Notes under the pieces: generated by a model
What the model was told of the DNA's origin: nothing
Databases searched by the model: none
The model's input: only the letters and a program-made list of their open reading frames with translations
Program-made: the position numbers and the translations under genes
Shown: one piece after another, positions 1 to 11,400 of the stretch
Layout of the letters: every line of letters begins with the position of its first letter
Position numbering within the stretch: position 1 is the stretch's first letter
DNA from: Mesaphorura yosii
Lineage: Eukaryota; Arthropoda; Collembola; Poduromorpha; Tullbergiidae
Assembly: GCA_009869945.1 (NCBI GenBank)
Contig: WIXG01000138.1
Coordinates: 118,463-182,462, forward strand
Direction: 5' to 3'
Length of the DNA: 64,000 nt

Positions 1-866
1 TGTCATTCTGTGCTATATGGTACAAGGCACTCATCGCGTTCATGTTGAAATACGGAGGCTTTCGTTCAGCTGCAGAAAAATGGTGCAAATTTAGGTCACG
101 TATTCCGTTCTGAATTCGAGTACACAGCTTTCACGATTCGCCCTACCTAATTCTATGCATGTAATTCCTAAAGACCAGACGTCCACTTTGCCATCATATT
201 GGCCTTCATCCATAGCAAGAATAACTTCCGGGGCCATCCAATACGGAGTGCCGACGAAACTATTGGCGGGGCATTGAATACTGGCAGATCCAAAATCGGC
301 TAGCTTGACTGTTCCGTTCTCCGTGAGGAGAATGTTACCCGCTTTCACGTCACGATGAATCCGTGCCAAACCATGCAGGTGAACAAGCCCTTTGACGACT
401 CCTTCACAAATCGCTGCAATCTCTTCTTCTTTCAAAGGCCTTTTGTGAACTTCAATAATGTCTGAAGCTGACCCAAGGCAGTACTCCATCACCAACTGAA
501 ACGGAGAGAAAACGCTTAAAGGGCTTAAAGAGTTGCGGCCTTCGAACAGTTTGTGTAAATTGATTGTGTCCCCTTACCCATGCCGTGTGTTCCTTAAGGT
601 AGCACCCCTTGTACTCTATGGTATTTGGATGTTTCAGGAGTCTGAGGAATCGAATTTCCTTGAGAATGTCCTGCCACTTGTCCAGAGACTGTTTACCCAT
701 ATACGACATTTTCTTAATGGCCACAATTTCTTTGGTCTCCTTATTCCGCGCAAAGTACACTGCACCGAAACTCCCATGACCAATTTCCCTGAGGTCTTCG
801 AATATGCGTTCCGGATCATCGCGATCAAACAGTTCTGCCACATCAGGATCCTTCAAGCTCCCGGGC
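1..866 (-). CDS. TAOK: TAO-family Ste20 serine/threonine kinase, 5' part
   Basis: Three exons are visible: 578..866, 147..495 and 1..69, the last running off the left edge. Donors and acceptors are GT/AG and the phases agree, so the joined frame reads through the intron at 70..146 into [20 protein letters not shown]. It is the N-terminal catalytic domain of a TAO kinase, an upstream activator of p38/JNK and Hippo-type cascades that also affects microtubules. Visible motifs are the Gly-rich loop [11 protein letters not shown], the ATP-site lysine in [18 protein letters not shown] and [11 protein letters not shown]. The regions [13 protein letters not shown] and [13 protein letters not shown] are TAO-specific. 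The first exon is not certain: exon 578..866 starts in mid-codon after an acceptor, so the initiator lies upstream. The rest of the kinase and the long C-terminal half are outside the window. Family assignment is very secure. Confidence 0.94.
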
Positions 867-3800
867 CTGCAAGAGACAACCATTTACTGTAATTGTTGTT
901 CAGCCGGTGTCTTATCCAGGTGGTGGTATACAGCAGCTCTCACGTCAAAGCTCAGATTACCGGTGCAATAATTACTGTTAAGCTCTACGGTTTCTAGCAA
1001 GGAACTGTCATTGCATTTTTATAATTTAGCTCTACATGCTATGTGTGTGATACACAACAATCAGGAGTAGCACGTGTCTCTGCAGCTGCTAGTTGCAAGC
1101 CGGAGAGTCGTTACTTGGAGTCAACGAGCCAACAACTCATTTAATTTTTCCGAGTTATAATCTTAGTACAATATTGCAAATCCATCATTGCACATCCAGC
1201 ACACCTCACAGCACAAGTAAACAGCTGAAACCAAATAAAGCTGAGATCTCACACTTATCATTTCGGACAGGATGGACTCAATAGAATGTAGCTACCTCAT
1301 TAAAAGGGAAAGGTAAACATTGCTCAATCAAAATATTTCCATATATACGCTACGCTTTAACAGCCTGGCAGCACCGTGACTGATACGGAACACTTTTATC
1401 GATACGCTTCTGGAATTCGCTTGTGCAACATTTTTCACCCATGCGAGCATATGCTGGACTCTTGAGTTTTTACAATCACGCATATGAATAGTAATGGTGA
1501 AATTCACGCGAGCTAACAAATACTTTTCGGGCCCAAGCCTGGCCAAACAATCTGTAGTCAGAGAAAATGGCACGATTACTAAGAAAAGAGGCCGAGTTGA
1601 AAGACCTGGATAACTGGCGACTGCCCGTCTACTTTCAATATCTATCAATCACTAAATGAATGCATGCCAGCACGACCATCAGAGCTAAATGACAGCTATC
1701 GACTTTTCATCGTTTTAACTGATTCCCTCAGTAACTCAGTTACTTGCCCATTGTCACTCCAGTCATTTAAACATTCATACCCACACAATCCATTTTAGTA
1801 GCCAACCTCCACCATAAGTGTGCACTAGTGTGTTAAGACTACTGTGCAATCTTGCAGATTAATGATGAATTGGTTACAATTACCTGCTTTGTTCCATGAG
1901 GGTCAAGATTGGCTGGCAAGCTTGGCAATCATTTCCTAGATTCAGGCATTGTGTAATAATTGAGAAACAAAAAACCTATCACGTCCATTTCGCTCCTGAC
2001 ATTGGGATTCAAAATCTACATTTTGCTTTAATACTTTTCTGATCTTCTTCATGATGAGGAGCTAACAGAAATTCGCTTTCGCCCGAGGGCGTCTGAATAT
2101 TAACAACAACTAATGAATCGTTTCAGGAAATTTTTTATCCTGCTTTTGTAAGACATTAACTCATTTAACATATTCAGAAAGTAGAGCAGAATGTACAGTA
2201 GCTTGTTCTTCAAGTAATATCACATTCCCAAAATCGAACCCTTCGACTTTAATCACTTATTAAACTCATCATGAGGTTTAAGCTGCATCCGGTTCCCACA
2301 ACCAACTGTCACTGTCATTGGACATATCTTTTGCATTCTGCCCTACAACATGCACCTCTCGGCGGGTTTCAGAACTAGCAGAACTATGTGTCACTTCTGG
2401 TATCAATTCAGACATTATCAGCAAATCTTAAAGCGCACGAATGGGCGCTATGTTGCTCCCGATCTTTTAATCTCTCGATTGTCCATTACCCTACCCAAAA
2501 TCAAGACAAAAGCCCACGACATGACTAATTACTGGATACCATTGAACTCACTTGCACATCCTTAACGTGTGAAGATTGATTTATGACGACGAGGAATTCA
2601 CTCCTGACGGTGGTTTGGTTCCCCTGCTGATCTTGTTCTTATGGGTGTGCTTTACGAGTCTACTTGGTCCGTCTTCTTGCTCTTGTCTTGTGTAGTCGGC
2701 AGACGTGAGTGTTATTAAGTCTTGATGAAAAATTCCAAAAATATTTTACTTGATTAATGTAAAACTAAGATCAGGATTAATTGGCTCGTCTATTAAGAAA
2801 GAGTTACGTTACATGATGTTAGTTATTTCTCGTCGTTAACAACAGTCACTGCCACTGCTGTAGAAATAAAATAATGGTGTTCTGTTCATCACAAGTACAA
2901 GAGAAGAGTGAACCCGAACTGGGAGATGAAAAGTATTACATTACACGGCCGAGGAGAGAATAGCTGCATACCCAAAGGATACAGAGAGAATTCAGAGAGA
3001 AGAGCGACTCGCAGAGACTCGAACGAGAGTAAAAAGAAGAAGCAACTCCACCTGTAACTCTACATTAAATGCTGTTTTGTCAAAGAGGAAGCGCAAGGAA
3101 TGTAAATCCTCATCACCATGCGAACAAAGTGCGATGGGGAAAGAGATGAACTACGATCGCGACCGACGCGAGGGCATGTGAGATCACCGGAGAATCGGAC
3201 ACGTCGGCCCGAAGCCCCTATCATGCTACGTCTCGGAGACCACCATGTTTTTCTATTTCCAGGAACAGCAGACAAAAACTTTGAGATTGACGGGCGGTAC
3301 AATAATCTGTCAATTGCCAACGCGCGGCTTTTGTCAATCGAAAACGGTCATATCATATAGCATTTCTTTGACATTTCCACAAGATATGGCACCACAATTT
3401 TGATGTGAGCACCATCCGGGTTACAACGTCTTTGAAAGGATGGATTCAAACGATTGCAAAGACTGTGTTTTGTTTGTTTTGTCGGCCCAAATCATGGGCG
3501 AGCATGCGACAAAGCATGGTCACAAAGTTCAATGGCACTTTAGAAGGACCGAAGCGGCTGGTGGACGAGTTGACATTAATATTATTGTTGTGATGACTAA
3601 ACAAATTTCTCTTCAAAGGCAAAAGGCTTCCTACTTAGAAAACGAGAAGCTCATTTTCCTTTAGTCAGACACCGCATTCTATTTTATGAGTTCGTAAAAT
3701 TCATGGGAGACATGTACCTTATACCTTTGTAGCATCCTTTCATCATCGCTTCTGCCTGAAATTGCTGACAAATGACACAATTGCGATATAGTCTTTCTTT

Positions 3801-4495
3801 AAACTGGTCATACACGCTCTGAATTGACTCAGATGTAAAACGAAACCTTGACCAAATGCAAAATTCCTTGAAAGTGGAGTCCATTGCAGCTCTCTCCTGC
3901 CCCCTGTACTTTGGGCCTTTTTTCTAACTTGCTCGCTTGTGTCAATGCGCAAGTGTGAGACATGTACGAGTCTACCAGGCCATTATCTCTAAAATGTGAT
4001 GTGGAAATAAAGCCGGCCAGGAAATGGAGCCACCCTGTCTCAAGTCTGGAGTTGAGTGACGCTGGTATTACAAAAAAACGAAACAAGTACTTCACCGGGC
4101 CGCCCACGATCTGCCGTTCAATTGAGCTTGACATTTCATTGATTTCCTAAAGCCATGTTGTAGAATATCTTCTAGAATCAAGCATATCGTTGGAATTCAT
4201 ATGCTCGTTAATTCTCAAGCATGATCTGCACGGAGTCCTCTTTGTTTCTCTCGATGAGAAGCACTACAATCTTGCTGAGCATAGGCTGTGAATTTTCTCG
4301 TGGTAACTTCCTAAATTTAAACTACACAAATCTGTCCGCAACTGCTCATATTTGCTAACATATTTGCTCACGTGCCAGATTAACTATTCAGACACTGGGC
4401 CCACTGCACAGCCAAACCTTCATTATCGTGAGCGAATTTCAGTGAATTCAGAGTAAAAGGTTTTATTAAGAGTCTGCGTGCGGTATCTCTTACAG
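867..4495. other. Intergenic/5' intron region between TAO kinase and LHPP
   Basis: About 3.6 kb with no convincing exon beyond the mini-exon candidate. Open frames around 3060-3360 and 3684-4150 lack recognisable domains, overlap one another in opposite strands and show no consistent splice framing. The region should hold the TAO kinase 5' exon(s) and promoter and the LHPP leader: an acceptor, tctcttacag, ends at 4495. Confidence 0.5.
1744..1751 (-). other. Candidate initiator mini-exon for the TAO kinase
   Basis: On the minus strand ATG GGC AA is followed directly by GTAACT. Spliced to the acceptor at 867/868 it gives M-G-K-PGSLKD in the correct phase. The coding part is only 8 nt, so the match could be chance. 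Confidence 0.25.
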
Positions 4496-4504
4496 GTAAA
4501 GCAT

Positions 4505-5593
4505 ATGTTGGCAAGAATGTCCACCCAGGCCTGGCTCAAGAAACCAATCCGAGGAGTACTCTTGGACATTTCTGGTGTCCTGAAGAATGGAGACTTAGCC
4601 ATCGATGGCTCAGTTGACGCGTTCAAGAGGTAACTTTAAATGTCGGTACTAAAAAAAATACGCCAAGGCAAATCTTATTCGGGTCGACTTGTGTCAGATT
4701 GAGAGATTCTGGAATTTCCCTACGTTTGGTGACAAATGAGACCCAACTTGCAAGATCGCTGTTGCAAGAAAAGCTGCTGCACCTGGGATTCGATGTGAAG
4801 CCTGAAGAGATTTTTGCCCCTGCGCCAGCAATGGTGGCATTGCTAAAGAAAAATGGGCTAAGACCACATTTATTGATACATCCCAAGGTGAGTCAGCGTC
4901 CCTTCAAATCCGCACGTGACGACCTATAATAAAAATTTAATTTTCATAGTTAGCCTCGGATTTTGCTGGTGTTGACACGAGTGACCCCAACTGTCTCGTC
5001 GTTGGGGATGCAGCCGAGAACTTTACGTACGCGACCATGAATGCAGCATTTAGGTTCATGCGAAAGCAGAAAGAGAAAAGGTTCTACTCCTTGGGCAGAG
5101 GGTAAGCTGCAACTCAGTCACTGTGTCATGATTTGATCTATGAACCTCCACACATTTGTTCAATACAGGAAGTATTTTTTCGAGGATGGAGATCTGATGC
5201 TAGACGTCGGCCCATTCACAGCCGCGCTGGAGTTTGCCCTGGAGATGAAATCAGAGCTTGTAGGAAAGCCAACGAAAGAGTTTTTCCATGCAGCGCTCGA
5301 TGATATGGGACTGACCCCGGAGGATGTATGACCATAAGGACTAATTATCATTCATGAATGCGGAGACCAATGTATTAGACTGTATTCTGAATTGTTTCCA
5401 GGTCATCATGATCGGAGATGATATTGTCGGTGATGTTCAAGGCGCACAGAAGTCTGGCATGCGGGGCGTGCTGGTCAGAACAGGAAAATTCCAACCAAGC
5501 GACGAGAATCATCACACAGTCACCCCAGACGCGATTGTAGATAATTTAGCACAAGCAGTGGGATTCATTTTGGAAGCAATTTCAGCGCTTTGA
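4505..5593 (+). CDS. LHPP: Phospholysine phosphohistidine inorganic pyrophosphate phosphatase (HAD family)
   Basis: Five exons, 4505..4629, 4698..4887, 4950..5101, 5169..5325 and 5402..5593, join to 271 aa, the usual LHPP length. This HAD hydrolase acts on phosphohistidine, phospholysine and pyrophosphate and is known as a histidine phosphatase. Motif I is LLDISGVL, with the nucleophile Asp in the order D-I-S-G seen in LHPP rather than the more usual D-x-D. Motif II is the T of LVTNE, the VGKP lysine follows, and motif IV is MIGDDIVGDV. LHPP-specific blocks are APAPAMVALLKKNGLRPHLLIH, LMLDVGPF and RTGKFQPSDE. The first ATG follows an acceptor at 4495 by 9 nt, so a leader is spliced on. The gene converges on the innexin gene with a mariner relic between them. 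No clear AATAAA is seen close downstream. Assignment is very secure. Confidence 0.95.
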
Positions 5594-5800
5594 ATCTAAG
5601 TTCCAATAGAAATGAGTTTGGAACCAACGAAAATGTATTATTTCTTGAAGCTTTAATTTCTTCATTAATCCCCCCAGAAATCTTCCTGGAATTCTCGGAC
5701 TTTGTAAAAATCGAGCGCAAAGAATTATGATTTGTTGTATTTAATTTACTTCATTTCCTACGAAGGTAATTAAAATGACAATAATTGTAATAATTGAAAA
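5594..5800. other. LHPP 3' flank
   Basis: AT-rich 3' UTR/intergenic sequence running up to the mariner terminal repeat at 5801. Nothing else is recognised. Confidence 0.5.
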
Positions 5801-6402
5801 TACGAGGGCAGATCCGAAAGTACTGTCACTTGCGGTTTTATTCATAACCTTAATAGTAATTACAATCAAAGCTTCTATTTTTCAACATTACTACCTCGAA
5901 GTCTAATACACTTTTCCTAACGTTTAGGAAGCGCAGAAATTCCTTTCTCGTAGACTGAGGGAGGCTGGCGTTGAAACCATTAATTTGCGTTTTTTTCAAG
6001 CTGTACGTCGGAATTGAGGGTTCGCTTTCTCAGGAAGTCTTTGATCTTCGGGAACAAAATGTCACCCGATGGGGCGAGGTCAGGACTGTATGGAGGATGT
6101 GTGAGTGCAATGTACCCAAGCTCTTGCAGTGCTGACTTAGCCACGCGTGAAGTGTGAGACGGCGCGTTGTCATGCAGCAAGAAAATTCCTTCTTCTCACA
6201 TCTCACCCCGCTTTCTCCGGATATTTTTCAATAGAGCCAGTATTTTTGCATAAGCTGCACCAGTCATTGTGTAACCGTTTCGAAAAAACTTCACCAGCAG
6301 TACGCCAATGCGATCCCAAAAATGAGGCACATAACTTATTTGTTGGTCAGTTTCTTTATTGCCTTGACTGGAGCCCGTGAGCCACGTGGAAGCCACTGCA
6401 TC
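5801..6402 (-). mobile_element. Mariner/Tc1-superfamily relic (3' half, frameshifted)
   Basis: The 3' end is marked by a terminal repeat beginning TACGAGGGCAGATCC at 5801, in TA context. Reading leftward from about 6402, the minus strand encodes the second half of a mariner transposase. It starts near MQWLPRG, passes FFRNGYTMTGAAYAKIL, then contains the catalytic region with HDNAPSH and YSPDLAPSG, and ends near EKCIRLRGSNVE. The reading frame changes several times, for example around 6180-6200, and has in-frame stops, so it is inactive. The N-terminal half (helix-turn-helix and first catalytic Asp) and the 5' terminal repeat are missing. Residues from MQWL onward resemble the copy at 63273-64000, so both probably belong to one family. 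Confidence 0.88.
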
Positions 6403-6492
6403 GTACAAACATAATTAAGAAAATATGCTACTGAAATGCATTCTGGGTCCAAATTCAATCAAAGCTCAACTTCAAACAGTTTTACTTTGATC

Positions 6493-8449
6493 TTATGCCA
6501 AATCTTTGATAAATTTGTGGTAGACCAACGGGTCCATGTTCTGGCTCAGCTGGTAGAGAATGAACCAGTCGCCCACTTGCAGTTTGTTGGTGATCTTGGT
6601 CAAGTCCCGGTTGCTTGAAGTGTGCGATGTTCTCTTCAGGCAGAGAATTCGCACAGGTTTGGAGAAAAGGGTTACCAATCTGAAGATGAGCCAGGTTCCC
6701 GTGATTGCGGCCAGAATGATGAACCAGAACCACAAGAATACATAAATCTTCTCATTAGAAATGTTTACTTGCAAAACGCAGAGCCCGTCGTGATTCACGA
6801 TATTGCCCGTTGCTCCAACAATGTTAAACGTGCATTTGGTGACTTTGGGAAACACCGCGTTCATTGGGTCGATTCTGTCTTCCGGCCTCTTGTCCATGAA
6901 GTCCAGCACACGCGTGCCGTACGTCGTGAACTCGTAACCGAGGAACAGATCCGTGAAATATATTTGCGCCACGACATTGACAAAGTTGAGAATTTCACAG
7001 ATGACGAAGTAGTAAAAGTATTTGTCGTTCTGTCCTTCGGTTTGTCTGAAGTATGCGACCACCGTCTTCCTTTCATCGTCTTTCGATTTATCGTCCTTCT
7101 TTGGAATGCCCTCATGCAAGCTCATGACAAGCATTTTGAGCTGGTCGTCTTCCCAAATTGACCACAGAAATTTCGGCGCGTAAAACAGAATTGCCTGGAA
7201 CAGTAGTACAAAGACAACCCACTGATAGTAAGTGTGGTACTTGATTGTGTGGTCGTGTCGGTGCTGGAGCGTGTGGTTGGAGGCAGGAATAAGCGGTCCA
7301 ACTCCAGGATACGCACCGGACCCCTTCGAAGGAATCGCATGTGGAATCGTGTAAGTTGACTGAATCCAGCAAAATGTGTTCAAGATGTCGACCTGAAAGT
7401 AGTGTTGTAAAAGTTCCATTTAGTTCTAGTTAGTTTTAGTTCCAAACTGGGTCAGACTATCATAGTTACGTTTGCTTACGTCTACGCTACGGTTTGTTGT
7501 ATCCCAGACTAAATTATGACTATAATTAGTTAGGTTAGGTTCGCGACCCGCGCGGCACCAGCGCAGCGAGCGTGCGATACTTTCACACGCAACCGGGCCC
7601 AGCGGAGCTTTAGCTGTGCCCATGACAACGTCGACTCCCTCTACTCATAAGTAGGCTTAGTCGAATGTGGCTTTACCACGAGAAAAGTGATCTTGGAAAC
7701 GCTGTAACTCTCGTTGGAAGCGTTTCCGTCCAAAAATTCTTTGATTCGGATTCAGCGATGTCGAATTGTGTTTTAAAAAAAACAGACCTTACGTTAATAG
7801 CGAGCATCCGCTAAACTGCACTAAATCCAAATGAGAACAATAGGTACCAAATAAGTCCATTTAGTTCTGGCGATACATAGTTCCAGTTCTTAGTTTTAGT
7901 TCCAGAGGGCGGACGTTTAGTTCTAGTTCTTTAATTTTTCCAAGCGAACACCTTAGCTCTGGTTAGTTCCAGTTAACTACAACTCACCGATTCTGCACGC
8001 TAAAATGCCTTACACTGATGGCTCAAAAGTAGTTGATTTGAGAAATCACAAATCTTAGCCGCAATAATACATTTTTGCGGCCAATGCTTTTCTTATGGGA
8101 ATCTTCTAGTTACTAATGGCTAGTTTTCCTTTGGCTTCCTTAGTTACTGCTAATGAGCTATCGGTGTAAGGCATTTTGGCGTGCAGAGTCGGTGCTAAAA
8201 CTAAGAACTAAGTTAGCTAACTAATTACGACGCAACAATTACTAATTAGGTCGTGGGTACCTGGGAGTCGTCGAATTTGTCATTTACAGTGCAACTGATC
8301 GGCTTCCCCGTCAGTTGCAATGACACGAGCACTACGCATATCAGCAGAAAGCCAACGGTGAGTTGGGAATGAAGACGAAATACTCGATTGTCGTTTTTGA
8401 TTCGGTCCGGCTTGAGAAATTGGGATACTTTCGAGAATGTGTCAAGCAT
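6493..8449 (-). CDS. Innexin gap-junction channel protein
   Basis: Two coding exons, 8261..8449 and 6493..7392, give 362 aa, the normal innexin length. Innexins form invertebrate gap junctions and hemichannels in the plasma membrane. The start MLDTFSKVSQFLKPD and the segment DNRVFRLHSQLTVGF are the conserved N-terminus and first membrane segment. The first extracellular loop holds the cysteines of ISCTV and FCWIQSTYTIP. The signature YYQWV is at about residues 118-122, at the start of the second membrane segment (VFVLLFQAILFYAPKFLW). Further hydrophobic segments follow at the YFYYFVICEILNFVNVV and YVFLWFWFIILAAITGTW regions. The ATG at 8449 is the first in frame and lies 20 nt after a strong acceptor (TTTATTTTTGCAG, ending 8470), so there is a 5' UTR exon upstream. 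The exact family member cannot be named. Confidence 0.95.
7393..8260 (-). other. Innexin intron with repeats
   Basis: An 868-bp intron, far longer than its neighbours. It holds iterated tagttctagtt/ttagttcc motifs at 7418-7445 and 7855-7985, a GC-rich block at 7541-7633, and a foldback inverted repeat at 7985-8194. Confidence 0.8.
7985..8194. repeat. Foldback inverted repeat (40-bp arms, 130-bp loop)
   Basis: The left arm at 7985-8024 and the right arm at 8155-8194 are reverse complements with 36 of 40 positions identical. All four differences are transitions. Outside the arms, shorter matches continue, such as agttcttagttttag near 7885 against its complement near 8197. It looks like a foldback or MITE-like insertion, possibly spanning about 7855-8230. 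No coding capacity is seen. Confidence 0.75.
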
Positions 8450-8469
8450 TTCTTTGGCTGCGTTGGGCA

Positions 8470-11400
8470 CTGCAAAAATAAAGTACAAAATCTGAGCGAA
8501 AAATTGTCTTCAACATACCAGTTCAAGTCTTACCTTAATTACGACAATTAAATCTGGGTTAGTCAAAATGAACGCAGATGGAATATCAAAATGGAGGACT
8601 GCAGTGCAATGTGCAATTCGTAAGTCAATGCTAACAGCTATTGCATCAATGGCTTATCAGGCACATGTCTGCCTTTCGTGAGCCGAATGCCATCCTCACG
8701 CGGTGATTTCTCATGCTTCGAATTCATGCCGACCCAAATATTAAAATACGCCGTAAATAACGACGCGATGTAGAGGCAACACCCAAAGCTAACATTCCCT
8801 TACACAAAATACATGGAATTGCGGTTATCACCTATCGCGTATCGTTACCACTTCATTCGAGCTTGGGAGTCTACTAGCTTTTCATTTTTTCATTTGCGAA
8901 ATGGACGTCATCCCGTCACATGTACAGTTGTGTTTTGTTTGCACTTCATGTTCTTTTCCCTGTCTGTAAAATGCTCAATTGGACAACTTGCGTCGACGAG
9001 ATTAGAATTCCTGACCCGTTCATGAGCTAAGCGCACTGTTTGCATTTCGTGACAGCGTTTCATCTCGAAAGGCGTGACAATTGAAACTTGGTGCCTACAT
9101 CCATGCACAGCGGTAGTAAAGGCCAATCGACAAACAGGCAAGAAGATAACCGCAATGGATCACGTAGTTGAAATGGATATTATTTGTCTGCATTTTGTAT
9201 CGGAGTCACAACGAGCACAGCGGCCGATTATTAAATTTATTGTTTGCAAAATTTGAAGATGAATCGGACAACAGGTGTATGGAAATTAAATCATAGCCAA
9301 TGGACATTGGACATGGCCATGAAGTCATGATTCACAAGCTGTATGCTTACGACCAAACAGGGCCTTCGTCGGCCCCTTAACTTACTCGTGCTTGTATTTG
9401 TCCTTGCTGGCCCTGGTGATGGCTGAGCGACGCCGACACTAAGACAGCGGTCCGACACGTCCTTCCCCTAATTCGTCTTACGTTCTCGTGCACTCCGCCA
9501 ATGCCACACTTTCTCCACACGTGTCCTTACTCATAAGAAAAAAAGTGCCGGAAGCGAGTGAGTGCAATCGTTTACGTGATTAACCTCTTAAAATCAGGAC
9601 TCACTACAGACATGAACTGAAATGATTTAAAACCGAAAGCCAACTACGAAATGCGAGTGTGATTTCAATTATCTGCGCAAATTCCTAGCAACGGCCGTGT
9701 ACATATTTCATGAACATTGTCATTAGCCGTTTTAGGGATGTTGTTAACGTATCTCATTGTATTGACAAATCACTTCCTTTTTTGTGCGTTTACAATTTGT
9801 AAATAGTAGAATCGAGAGAATGCCCGAATTGGTTGTAAACAGAACCGATTACGAGCTGTTGAGAGCAGAGAAATTGTACCGCTCGTAAAGATACGCATGA
9901 AAAAGAACTGTGTTGGAAATGAATAAATCTAGCAATTCCTACAATTACGATTATTCATTGCAGTGTATCCTCTTGTACATTGGCGATTCTTCCCAACTAG
10001 AGAATTTGTAGATGTACTTCTCCAAGCATCGCAAATATCTTATACTAAACTTGAAGCTGATTTGTGAGCTTCCGGTCCAAATCCAAATAAATTGGAGTCA
10101 GCTAAACGCGTGCGGCTGTGAGATTAGCAACGTGTCGTGTTCGCACTTCAGAGGTACGAGTCGCGCGACCGAACCTATGCCATGTCTGAACCTCATTATT
10201 TTAAAACGAATGACTCATAATCTGCGTGATTTCGATAAAACCTTTGCCTTGCCTTTGCCATTACCACTGCCTTGGTTCGATGGTCCATACATTGTGTATT
10301 GATACGTGTGTGACATTACAACATGTTAATGGTAAGCAATCACTTTAATGCTGCTTGCTGCATTTGCTCATGGATTCTCAGTTTAGCAACATTGCAATTT
10401 TGTCGTGGCTGCTGAGCCTTGTTTCCGAGGTCTGGTTCAGCTCGAGCATGGCTACTGTGGCGACTGTGTAAGAAACATCGTTTGTGACACATTCAAGGCG
10501 GGACACCAGGACGCCACGACCTTCGGCTCAAGCCGGCAGGGCATTGTGACGGTTCGTTGCGACAATGGTAAGTACAATAGTTATTCCATCAGCCAAATCT
10601 GTTTTAGTGCATGCATAAAATTCGCCACGTGCATTGTTAAACTTTTGACCTTTCATTCTTACCGACGTAGGTTCGCTTGACGGCTGCCGATGGCAAGTTA
10701 ATAACGAGGGCAAGGCAGCCATTTTATAGTTTTATTAGTAAATAACTTGAAATAGAAAAACAAGTAGGGCTTGTATGATCTTGAAGTGAAAAACTAGTGC
10801 GAAAACTCCCATCTGTGAAAGGTCCATGTCGTATGATTTTTCTAAATCTGTCGCAGCTTGCAATCTTTGATATAATTGGTATGCGCATCGCAGTCAAAAT
10901 GTCGCTCGCATCGATCCCTGCTGAAGGCCAAGGTCAAATCCAAGCGATACCACGACCTTAACGGTGGAGTCAACAGGCTTGACCCATCGTAAGAAGTAAT
11001 CTGCAAGTCATCCATTCATCGATCAAGTCAACCCGAGATGCATTCTTCGTGCCAGTTAATTGAGTTGATATGATGTTTTGAATGGCTACAAATGTAATTC
11101 TACAATTCACTGCGCTCTGTATTTCATTCTACGAGTTTTGAGATTTTCAAGGTGGATGTTACATCGTATTTTGGCTCAGTTTGCCCCATTCATAAAATGG
11201 CTTCTCCTTTGAGGATCAGATACTGGCATTTTGTTCCTGGGTTTAGACGCAGTCACAGAAGCGGTGAAACTAAAAAAGTTGGGAAGCGCAAGGGAAAAAT
11301 GATACACGAATTTACGAACTGATTTTCGAGCAAGCAAACTTCACAATCCAGATTTTGACATGGATGTAATTTAATCCACCTGAATGCATAGCATTTAAGT

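Noticed and set aside
3060-3360. Overlapping open frames on both strands
   Set aside because: Arg/Ser-rich composition reflects a local GC patch; there is no domain, no splice support and the strands compete.
3684-4150. Minus-strand open frames up to 101 codons
   Set aside because: Different frames overlap, no motif is recognised and splice sites do not connect them to the TAO kinase.
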